A stretch of DNA of 5,434 nucleotides from Thermoplasmata archaeon (GTDB lineage: Archaea; Thermoplasmatota; Thermoplasmata; Thermoplasmatales; Thermoplasmataceae). The DNA is taken from contig JAJYVJ010000120.1 of NCBI GenBank assembly GCA_021792045.1, positions 1-5,434 on the forward strand, written 5' to 3'. A program made the position numbers and the translations under genes. Every line of letters begins with the position of its first letter. Positions within the stretch are counted from its first letter, which is position 1. Shown one piece after another: positions 1 to 4,873 of the stretch. The notes beneath the pieces are model-generated. The model ran no database searches, had not been told where the DNA came from, and worked only from the letters and a program-made list of their open reading frames with translations.

Positions 1-233
1 TGCTCTATTATTCATCTGTATCCGGGACAATGGATAAGGTTGAGATGACCTCCTCAAGGGCTCTTGCCATAACAGCCATAGGTGACAGCATACCAGAAGC
101 TTCGGAAATCGTAGAAAAAAACCTTCATCGTATCCGCGGCGAATACTATGTGCGGCACGATATAGGCACGAAGGATCTGATACAGAGAAAGATTGAGAAT
201 ATCAGGAAACTTTCATCCGTCCACAAATCCTAG
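1..233 (+). CDS. purD: Phosphoribosylamine-glycine ligase (PurD), C-terminal end, 5' partial
   Basis: This is the last 76 residues of a gene that enters from the left edge; the reading frame starts at base 3 and ends at TAG (231-233). The segment reads LYYSSVSG, then MTSSRALAITAIGD, and near the end YYVRHDIGT. This matches the C-terminal lobe of PurD (GARS), where a small beta domain with an S-x-R-x-L/A-x-x-x-A-x-G-D-type strand is followed by a helix and a closing Y-Y-x-R-x-D-I-G. PurD is a cytosolic ATP-grasp ligase that joins glycine to phosphoribosylamine in step two of purine synthesis. The full protein is usually about 430 residues, so roughly five sixths, including the ATP-grasp core, lies outside the window. 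An internal ATG at base 30 is not the start, because homologous sequence continues upstream of it. The 3' end overlaps the oppositely oriented SelB-like gene by 32 bases. Confidence 0.85.
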   Translation, partial: LYYSSVSGTMDKVEMTSSRALAITAIGDSIPEASEIVEKNLHRIRGEYYVRHDIGTKDLIQRKIENIRKLSSVHKS

Positions 234-1143
234 GGGTTCTCTGAAGTATTGAAACGACAAAACTGTCATTCAGTTTAAGGAATTTTGTCTGGATCGAGAC
301 CTTTCCCTTATCAAGCATCCCCCTCTGGTATCGCATCTCGTCGGAAACGAAGAATTCGAATTCGTCGTCTGCGGGTTGCTTTAGGGAAGGGTGCGGCTCA
401 AACTTGCCGTCAAATTCCTTCACGTAATTGAATTCATGATCCGAAAGTACCATGCCTCTTTCCAGTTCTTCAACTTCCAAACCCTTAAGGGCAAGACCAA
501 CTCTCGAACCACTCTCTGCCGATTCGATATCCTCATCGTGCATCTGTATCGATTTGATTTGAACTTTCTTGTCAATATAAGATAAATTCAGTTCCTGGTG
601 CTTTTCTACTTTTCCGCCAAGCACAAAACCTAAGGCGACAACTCCAACGCTCTTTACCTTGAAGAAATGATCTATCATCACAGTGGTATTGCTGAACATT
701 GGTTTATGTTCCACCGCGTTTATTTCCGATAGGAATTCCATCGGATTCCCAGAAAAAAACTTATAGTTTAACAATGAAGTGTTCTTTGTTATATTCCTCA
801 GTATGTCGATATTTTTGGAATCGCCAGTTATAAAATAGCCGCTCGTTTTTTTCATGAGATCGAGAGCCACTATGACTTCGCCAAGGTCTTTTGAAATGTT
901 GTCTCCGTTTAGTATCGCAATATCAGAAGGGTATATCGAATCGGTGAGCGAAGAAACTTTCTCCGGAAATCTGGAAGGAGTCAGGAAAGTAAATATGCCA
1001 TTATCATCCTTCCTGTTAGATAGCGTTATGTCACTTTCCGTTCCTTTTTTAGAGAGCACGCGTGTAAATTCATCCAGTCCGTATGCAAATATGCTGAGAT
1101 TCTTGATTTTATCACTTCCCTGATAACTGAAACCTAAACGCAA
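202..1143 (-). CDS. SelB/EF-Tu-like protein with domain II but no recognisable GTPase motifs
   Basis: This 313-residue protein resembles an archaeal family of SelB/EF-1A paralogues. The clearest part is an EF-Tu domain II barrel at about residues 153-235: IDHFFKVKSVGVVALGFVLGG, then VQIKSIQMHDEDIESAESGS, then RVGLALKGLEVEELERG. These match the strand, cofactor-loop and G-x-R-V/A-G-L-x-L-x-G signatures of SelB and EF-1A. A short domain III-like tail follows and ends at PRICGRMKVS. The N-terminal 140 residues sit where a G domain belongs, but I see no P-loop GxxxxGK[ST], no DxxG and no NKxD; instead there is KKGTESDIT (32-40). It therefore probably does not hydrolyse GTP normally. A role in translation or tRNA binding is inferred only. 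The start is TTG at 1143, with no Shine-Dalgarno and no well-placed TATA box, so the exact N-terminus is uncertain. It lies 33 bases after asnS in the same direction and probably shares its transcript. Its end overlaps purD. Confidence 0.75.
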   Translation of the reverse strand: MRLGFSYQGSDKIKNLSIFAYGLDEFTRVLSKKGTESDITLSNRKDDNGIFTFLTPSRFPEKVSSLTDSIYPSDIAILNGDNISKDLGEVIVALDLMKKTSGYFITGDSKNIDILRNITKNTSLLNYKFFSGNPMEFLSEINAVEHKPMFSNTTVMIDHFFKVKSVGVVALGFVLGGKVEKHQELNLSYIDKKVQIKSIQMHDEDIESAESGSRVGLALKGLEVEELERGMVLSDHEFNYVKEFDGKFEPHPSLKQPADDEFEFFVSDEMRYQRGMLDKGKVSIQTKFLKLNDSFVVSILQRTPRICGRMKVS

Positions 1144-1176
1144 AATAAAGAATAATTGTTTGCATTGAATTGCGAT

Positions 1177-2466
1177 CTATGGTTTTGTTCTCCTTATTGT
1201 TCTGGGATATGGTATCGCTTCCTTTATGTCTGGAAGGTGTAATATCCACATAACTAGCCTGTCGAGGCCTAAGCCGAATCCGGAATGCGGAACACTCCCG
1301 TACTTCCTGAGATCAACGTACCAATAGTAGTCGTCAGGATTCATTCCGCTTTCCTTTATTCTTCGAATGAGTTCGTCGTACTCCCATATTCTTTCTCCGC
1401 CGCCAATGATCTCGCCATAACCCTCTGGGGCGAGAAGATCGTGGCAAAGTATCTCAGAAGGATTCTCTGGGTTTTGTCTGTGGTAGAATGCTTTTAGTGA
1501 GGTGGGATAATCAGTTATAAATACGGGTTTTTGGAAGTGATTCATTATCCCACGTTCTTCATCAGCTCCAAGGTCATCCCCATACTTCAGGTTCATTCCG
1601 AAATCCTGGGCCTTCTTTATAAGTTCCGAATATTTGATCCGTTCAAATGGAGCTTTGATGTTCTCGAGCACGCCAATATCGCGTTTCAACAGCTCGAGTT
1701 CTGGCCTGTTATTCCGAAGTACCTCCTCCACTATGTACTCTATCATCCTCTCTTCTATCTTCATCATATCCTCGTTGTTGAGCCATGCTGCTTCCATCTC
1801 AGCATGCCAGTATTCAGTTAGATGCCTCCAGGTCCTTGATTTTTCTGCGCGAAAACTAGGAGCTATTGTAAATACCCTTTCAAGGCTAAATATAAACGTT
1901 TCAAGATAGAACTGTGAGCTCTGCGTAAGGTTGACCTCTTCACCAAAAAATGGGACCTTGAATAGAGTGGATCCACCCTCTGTCGCAGTTGCAACCATCA
2001 TGGGCGCCTGGACCTGATAATAGTTCTCGTTGTAATAAAAGTCCGCGAACGCCTTGAACACTGTAGATCTGACCTTCAGCATGGCTGTAAATTCCCTACT
2101 TCTCAACCAAAGGTGGCGGTTATCCAGTTTGAATTCTTCTCCGAGATCCTTAGATACGGGGAACATCTCGTTTTTCTGGTATATTCTATATGTCTCGATT
2201 GCTACCTCATAACCAGTAACAGCACGTTTATCATCCCTGATAGTTCCCGTGACTTCAAGGCTGCTTTCAACAGTTAAAGATGATAGATCTCTGTATGCGT
2301 CCGAACTCAATGAATCTGCACTCGCAAGTAACTGAATTATATTTGTCGAATCTCTAAGAATTATAAAGGATAATTTTCCGCTTGATCTTATTCTGTACAC
2401 CCATCCGTGGAGTTCAACGGTCTTTCCGATCATGTCCGGTTTCATTGCCTCTGATATGCTCATCAT
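1177..2466 (-). CDS. asnS: Asparaginyl-tRNA synthetase (class IIb, archaeal type)
   Basis: This cytosolic enzyme of 429 residues charges tRNA-Asn with asparagine using ATP; archaeal family members are of similar length. An OB-fold anticodon-binding domain occupies about residues 15-105 ([11 protein letters not shown] near its start). The class II core follows. The substrate loop is ATEGGSTLF (161-169), motif 2 begins [14 protein letters not shown] (205-218), and motif 3 is [13 protein letters not shown] (396-408) with PYPRT near the end. The stretch [14 protein letters not shown] (385-398) and motif 2 S-R-T-x-R-H-L-T-E favour AsnRS; AspRS usually has H-N-T-x-R-H-L-N-E. The intact OB domain argues against the shorter AsnRS-derived asparagine synthetase (AS-AR). 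The start is ATG at 2466, with a second in-frame ATG at 2463 as an alternative; a TATA box 27 bases upstream suggests a leaderless mRNA. It stops at TAG (1177-1179), 33 bases before the SelB-like gene. Confidence 0.95.
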   Translation of the reverse strand: MMSISEAMKPDMIGKTVELHGWVYRIRSSGKLSFIILRDSTNIIQLLASADSLSSDAYRDLSSLTVESSLEVTGTIRDDKRAVTGYEVAIETYRIYQKNEMFPVSKDLGEEFKLDNRHLWLRSREFTAMLKVRSTVFKAFADFYYNENYYQVQAPMMVATATEGGSTLFKVPFFGEEVNLTQSSQFYLETFIFSLERVFTIAPSFRAEKSRTWRHLTEYWHAEMEAAWLNNEDMMKIEERMIEYIVEEVLRNNRPELELLKRDIGVLENIKAPFERIKYSELIKKAQDFGMNLKYGDDLGADEERGIMNHFQKPVFITDYPTSLKAFYHRQNPENPSEILCHDLLAPEGYGEIIGGGERIWEYDELIRRIKESGMNPDDYYWYVDLRKYGSVPHSGFGLGLDRLVMWILHLPDIKEAIPYPRTIRRTKP

Positions 2467-2488
2467 AACATTTCGGCATTTTCACACG

Positions 2489-2508
2489 TTTAATTAATTT
2501 TCTTAGTC
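2489..2508 (-). promoter_or_regulatory. Probable asnS promoter (BRE plus TATA)
   Basis: On the minus strand a purine-rich element, GACTAAGAAAA (2508-2498), runs straight into the TATA-like TTAATTAAA (2497-2489). The TATA centre is about 27 bases before the asnS ATG at 2466. Archaeal transcription starts about 25-27 bases downstream of the TATA centre, so the mRNA would begin at or next to the start codon. No Shine-Dalgarno is present, which fits a leaderless message. It is predicted by eye, not measured. Confidence 0.55.
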
Positions 2509-2535
2509 TTTAATTGTGTTACATTCAAGACTTAG
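2502..2535. repeat. Near-perfect inverted repeat upstream of asnS
   Basis: CTTAGTCTT (2502-2510) and AAGACTTAG (2527-2535) are inverted copies that pair at 8 of 9 positions across a 16-base spacer. The repeat lies in the 88-base gap between abrB and asnS, and its inner edge merges with the BRE of the asnS promoter. It could be an operator for asnS, or a hairpin at the end of the abrB transcript. No T-tract follows directly on the minus strand, so an intrinsic terminator is the weaker reading. It could be chance in AT-rich DNA. Confidence 0.4.
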
Positions 2536-2554
2536 ATTATTTGTGAATTTGAAA

Positions 2555-2716
2555 TCAGTCCATTCTGCTAAGCTTAACCCCACTATCATCGTAAAACCCA
2601 ACAATATCCCCGTCTTTTAGATCTAATTTTTTAACGATCTTTTTTGGTAATGTAATTCTAAACGAGGACCCACGTGCAGAAACATGTGCCACGTCGATGA
2701 GCTTTTTCTTTTCCAT
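2555..2716 (-). CDS. AbrB/SpoVT/MazE-type small DNA-binding protein
   Basis: This 53-residue protein runs from ATG (2716-2714) to TGA (2557-2555). It begins MEKKKLIDVAHVSARGSSF and continues RITLPKKIVKKLDLKDGDIV, then GFYDDSGVKLSRMD. The pattern V-S-x-x-G-S-S-x-R-I-T-L-P-K-K-I-x-K-x-L-x-L-x-x-G-D-x-V is the swapped-hairpin AbrB/SpoVT DNA-binding fold (about residues 8-50), which works as a dimer. Such single-domain proteins are common in archaea and serve as transcription regulators or as the antitoxin of toxin pairs. No toxin gene flanks it: asnS is downstream and a divergent ribosomal gene is upstream, so a stand-alone regulator is more likely. A strongly palindromic site covers its own promoter, suggesting autoregulation. 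The TATA box lies about 23 bases before the ATG, consistent with a leaderless mRNA. Its targets are unknown; asnS and rpl10e are the nearest candidates. Confidence 0.85.
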   Translation of the reverse strand: MEKKKLIDVAHVSARGSSFRITLPKKIVKKLDLKDGDIVGFYDDSGVKLSRMD

Positions 2717-2724
2717 TGTTAAGT

Positions 2725-2747
2725 ATTATTATACTAAATATAATAAT
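2725..2747. promoter_or_regulatory. Perfect palindrome over the abrB promoter; likely operator
   Basis: ATTATTATA (2725-2733) and TATAATAAT (2739-2747) form a perfect 9+9 inverted repeat with a 5-base spacer. On the minus strand the same stretch holds a TATA-like TTATATTTA (2743-2735) preceded by GAAAT (2750-2746) as a possible BRE. The TATA centre is about 23 bases before the abrB ATG. A dimeric protein bound here would block TBP/TFB, so negative autoregulation by the AbrB-type protein is the simplest reading. AT-rich DNA yields palindromes easily, which lowers certainty. Confidence 0.5.
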
Positions 2748-2750
2748 TTC

Positions 2751-2940
2751 ACTTATTGCACTATTTCCATGAAACCGGTCACTTCATTGAAAACCGTCAT
2801 ATATTCGAGTTTCATTCAAAGAGATCTTAGATTAGGTTATGATCTCCTCTTAAAGCATTTTCTTTCAATTTATAAATGACAAAGAGTTCAAAAATGCTAT
2901 AAAATATTAGCCAATAAGCTAACTGTTGAACGGCACCAAT
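2751..2940. other. Divergent intergenic region without a supported gene; several short repeats
   Basis: Together with the two promoters this forms the 263-base gap (2717-2979) between abrB and rpl10e, much longer than the other gaps here (33, 55, 58 and 88 bases). No convincing gene was found. Repeats visible by eye are: TTCNNNGAA 9-mers at 2765-2773 and 2783-2791, with a degenerate copy TTCATTCAA at 2811-2819; an imperfect direct repeat TGAAACCGGTCA / TGAAAACCGTCA (2770-2781, 2788-2799; 10 of 12 identical); GAGATC / GATCTC inverted copies (2821-2826, 2841-2846); AGCATTTT / AAAATGCT inverted copies (2854-2861, 2891-2898); and TTAGC / GCTAA (2907-2911, 2918-2922). They may be protein-binding sites or an unannotated small RNA; each alone is weak. 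Confidence 0.35.
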
Positions 2941-2943
2941 TAC

Positions 2944-2953
2944 TATATATATT
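2944..2953 (+). promoter_or_regulatory. Probable rpl10e TATA box
   Basis: TATATATATT is centred about 31 bases before the rpl10e ATG at 2980. Archaeal initiation roughly 26 bases downstream would give a leader of only about 5 bases. A GGAAG at 2969-2973 resembles a weak Shine-Dalgarno, but it would lie at or upstream of the predicted transcript start, so it may not be used. Confidence 0.55.
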
Positions 2954-2979
2954 GAGAAAAGCTACACAGGAAGATAGAA

Positions 2980-3510
2980 ATGGTCACAAAACCTGCTAGA
3001 ATGTACACAAAGATTAGTGGTCCTGCCTACACGAGGCGTGAGTTCATGGGAGGAGTACCCTACTCCAAGATCACAAATTTCGTTCAGGGTAACCAGAAGA
3101 GGGATTTTGAGATTGAATTAAGGTTGATAGCTAAGGAATCCTGCCAGATTCGCCATACTGCACTTGAAGCTGCAAGAGTATCTGTCAATAGAAAAATGAT
3201 AGAGGCTACCGGGGAGACTGGGTATTATCTCCAAATAAGGCCCTATCCTCATCAGGTCATTCGCGAACACAAGATGGCAACTGGGGCTGGAGCAGACAGA
3301 ATTTCAAGTGGAATGAGGGCTGCATTCGGCAGGCCCGTTGGAACAGCAGCAAGAGTGAAATTTGGGGACATAATTATGGTAGGAAGAACGAGCGCAGATA
3401 AGGCGAGTGTTTTGAGAGAAGCGCTTCATAAGGCTGCCATAAAGTTGCCTACTCCATGCAAAATAGAAGTAACTAAAGGCAAAGAAATTGCCGGAAAAAT
3501 AGGTCTTTGA
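2980..3510 (+). CDS. rpl10e: Large ribosomal subunit protein L10e (uL16 family)
   Basis: This 176-residue protein has the archaeal/eukaryotic L10e length and sequence from end to end. The start MVTKPARMYTKISGPAYTRR matches the family's N-terminal tail, which winds into rRNA. The core YPHQVIREHKMATGAGADRI (89-108), followed by GMRAAFGRPVGTAARV (111-126), is the hallmark segment; the REHKMATGAGADR loop reaches toward the tRNA sites and the peptidyl transferase centre. The protein binds 23S rRNA and is needed for a working A site; its bacterial counterpart is L16. The ATG at 2980 is the first plausible start and follows a TATA box. The gene is transcribed alone on the plus strand, divergent from abrB and convergent with speB, with T-tracts right after the TGA stop. 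Confidence 0.97.
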   Translation: MVTKPARMYTKISGPAYTRREFMGGVPYSKITNFVQGNQKRDFEIELRLIAKESCQIRHTALEAARVSVNRKMIEATGETGYYLQIRPYPHQVIREHKMATGAGADRISSGMRAAFGRPVGTAARVKFGDIIMVGRTSADKASVLREALHKAAIKLPTPCKIEVTKGKEIAGKIGL

Positions 3511-3523
3511 TTTTTCCATTTTT
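3511..3523 (+). terminator. T-tract terminator of rpl10e
   Basis: Directly after the stop codon come two runs of five T (3511-3515 and 3519-3523) in a 55-base gap between convergent genes. Archaeal polymerase terminates at such T-runs without needing a hairpin. No clear stem was seen. Confidence 0.45.
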
Positions 3524-3551
3524 GAAATTATTCTAATATTTTCTTTGCTTT

Positions 3552-3556
3552 AAAAA
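3552..3556 (-). terminator. Possible T-tract terminator of speB
   Basis: Ten bases after the speB stop codon the minus strand has five consecutive T (3556-3552). It faces the rpl10e terminator across the same short convergent gap. A single short run is weak evidence. Confidence 0.25.
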
Positions 3557-3565
3557 TAATAGTAA

Positions 3566-4468
3566 TTACATTTTGCTTTTTTGCTCATTGCTTGCAATGA
3601 AATTTTGTATTAATTTAGCTGCAAGCATAGACGTATTCCCATTATCGTAAACTGGTGTAATTTCGACTATGTCAAATCCAATGATTCTCTCCGAGAAATG
3701 GTCAATTAGCGATCTTACATCAGTGTCCATAAGTCCGTAAGGCTCTGGAGTTCCAGCGCCAGGTGCATAGGCTGGATCGATTCCGTCTATGTCTATTGAA
3801 AAATATATCCTGTCCGCTGAAGTATCAATTTCCTTTATTATTCTATCAATTCCCTCTTTCTTGACTTTAGTAGCAGGTATGAAGGTTACATCATTCCATA
3901 ACTCGCTTTCTCTTTCTTCCTTTGAAACCGATCTAGTTCCTATTGAACAGATCTTGTTCTTCCCTAGGATTTCAAGAGCCCTGCGTGTGACACACGCATG
4001 GTTGAGCGGGTTGCCCATGTATTCATCCCTGAAATCAGAATGTGCATCTATTATGATCATCGAGGTGTCTTTAAGGTTTCTGACTGCACCCACTGTTACT
4101 GAATGTTCTCCACCAAGCATGATGGGTATTTTTCCATCGGAAAATATCATCTGCGTTACAGTCTGTACTGAATCTACAACTTCTGATGCGTTTTCTGCGA
4201 CGGAAATGTTTCCTAGATCACAAATTCTTGAAGACGTCAAGTCTATCCCATAACTGAATTCATAGGATTCTAAATTGTTATATGCAAGTCGTATACTGTC
4301 AGGAGCAAGACGTGAGCCTCTTCGAAAGGAAGAAGTTCCATCGAATGGAACGCCAAATATCACATATTTTGCATTTTCATACGGGGAGGTCGCATCAGCA
4401 ATTTTTCTAAAAGAGAAAAAATCACTCAATTCTGAAGCATGATCTTTCGTTTGCCCATCGCTTCCCAA
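3566..4468 (-). CDS. speB: Agmatinase-family ureohydrolase (SpeB-like)
   Basis: This 300-residue ureohydrolase belongs to the arginase/agmatinase fold. All expected dimanganese ligands are visible: H122 in GGEHS, D141, H143 and D145 in DAHSDFRD, and D226 and D228 in [21 protein letters not shown]269 lies in EITPVYD. The N-terminal [19 protein letters not shown] (38-56) is also typical. The usual reaction splits agmatine into putrescine and urea; some archaeal members act instead on aminopropylagmatine or on agmatine-derived groups, so the exact substrate is inferred. The chosen start is TTG at 4468, with GGAG 8 bases upstream (4480-4477). This places 43 bases of overlap on the end of the IF-5A gene in another frame. 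A later TTG at 4429 would touch the IF-5A stop and give 287 residues, but it has no Shine-Dalgarno. Lying directly behind IF-5A, it may supply polyamine for that factor's modification. Confidence 0.9.
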   Translation of the reverse strand: MGSDGQTKDHASELSDFFSFRKIADATSPYENAKYVIFGVPFDGTSSFRRGSRLAPDSIRLAYNNLESYEFSYGIDLTSSRICDLGNISVAENASEVVDSVQTVTQMIFSDGKIPIMLGGEHSVTVGAVRNLKDTSMIIIDAHSDFRDEYMGNPLNHACVTRRALEILGKNKICSIGTRSVSKEERESELWNDVTFIPATKVKKEGIDRIIKEIDTSADRIYFSIDIDGIDPAYAPGAGTPEPYGLMDTDVRSLIDHFSERIIGFDIVEITPVYDNGNTSMLAAKLIQNFIASNEQKSKM

Positions 4469-4815
4469 TAAGATATCTCCGTACCTGGGGTAACTTTCCC
4501 AAGTTCCTCATCAGAAAGTGGAACCAAGAACGTTTCAAAGGTTTCGGAATCCATAAGCTGTGCTTCCTTGTTAGTCACAGAAAGGACCTGTGCATTCTTT
4601 TTTTCTATCATCGGGACCTTGACTTTATGTTTAACGGGGTAGACCACGCTCCGCTTTTGGTTATCGAAAATCCCTATAGCCACTATCCTTCCTTTAGCTT
4701 CACCATGCTTGCCCGGTTTAGACATCGTAATCTCAACTATCTTGCAAGGAGCATCATCAATTAGCATGTATCTGCCAACTTTTAACTCCCTTACTTCAGC
4801 TTCTTGCCAACTCAT
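4426..4815 (-). CDS. eif5a: Translation factor IF-5A (archaeal eIF5A homologue)
   Basis: This 129-residue protein matches the archaeal IF-5A length. An N-terminal SH3-like barrel (about 8-70) carries the hallmark loop [13 protein letters not shown] (29-41), where K36 is the lysine that deoxyhypusine synthase modifies with a butylamine group from spermidine or a related polyamine. The C-terminal OB-fold (about 72-129) includes [15 protein letters not shown] (86-100). The factor binds the ribosome and rescues stalled peptide-bond formation, for example at proline runs. The start is ATG at 4815, with a TATA box about 29 bases upstream and hence a very short leader. The TGA stop (4428-4426) lies inside the agmatinase-family gene that follows. 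A partial amidohydrolase gene ends 58 bases upstream in the same direction. Confidence 0.96.
   Translation of the reverse strand: MSWQEAEVRELKVGRYMLIDDAPCKIVEITMSKPGKHGEAKGRIVAIGIFDNQKRSVVYPVKHKVKVPMIEKKNAQVLSVTNKEAQLMDSETFETFLVPLSDEELGKVTPGTEISYWEAMGKRKIMLQN
4477..4480 (-). promoter_or_regulatory. Shine-Dalgarno of speB inside the IF-5A gene
   Basis: GGAG on the minus strand is separated by 8 bases from the TTG at 4468. It decides between two TTG candidates and implies that ribosomes reading IF-5A, or initiating internally, translate speB from the same message. Confidence 0.5.
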
Positions 4816-4839
4816 ACTATCGAACAGGTATATATTCTA

Positions 4840-4848
4840 TATTTAAAT
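4840..4848 (-). promoter_or_regulatory. Probable eif5a TATA box
   Basis: On the minus strand ATTTAAATA is centred about 29 bases before the IF-5A ATG, within the 58-base gap after the amidohydrolase gene. It predicts a leader of only two or three bases, and means eif5a-speB can be transcribed without the upstream gene. A second AT-rich stretch at 4829-4836 lies too close to the start codon to be the likely TATA box. Confidence 0.5.
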
Positions 4849-4873
4849 ATTATCTGCAATTTTACGGGTTCCG

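Noticed and set aside
350..366. GAATTCGAATTC palindromic stretch
   Set aside because: It lies in coding sequence for an Asp/Glu/Phe-rich stretch (DDEFEFF) of the SelB-like protein, so the symmetry follows from repeated Glu-Phe codons.
1144..1179. AsnRS-SelB-like fusion by TAG decoding (for example pyrrolysine)
   Set aside because: AsnRS ends at its normal C-terminus (the PYPRT motif, then four or five basic residues), a shared frame has a one-in-three chance, and no pyrrolysine element is visible. Kept only as a start-site question.
1531..1909. Two plus-strand open frames opposite asnS (about 91-96 codons)
   Set aside because: Both are antisense to the AsnRS catalytic core, which is intact; the translations resemble no family.
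2555..2716. AbrB-type protein as the antitoxin of a toxin-antitoxin pair
   Set aside because: No PIN-, MazF- or other toxin-like gene lies next to it; its neighbours are asnS and rpl10e.
2753..2815. A 20-codon minus-strand frame beginning MKLEYMTVF, upstream of abrB
   Set aside because: Too short to judge; no ribosome binding site or TATA at a useful distance, and it lies across the repeat elements. It could be a leader peptide or a gene remnant, but nothing supports either.
2697..2879. A 60-codon plus-strand open frame covering the start of abrB and part of the divergent gap
   Set aside because: It overlaps the abrB N-terminus on the opposite strand, is rich in Tyr, Ser and Phe as expected from AT-rich noncoding DNA, resembles no family I know and has no promoter or Shine-Dalgarno at its start.
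3789..4253. A 154-codon plus-strand open frame opposite speB
   Set aside because: It lies fully inside the well-conserved agmatinase gene and its translation shows no domain; it is a shadow of the coding strand.
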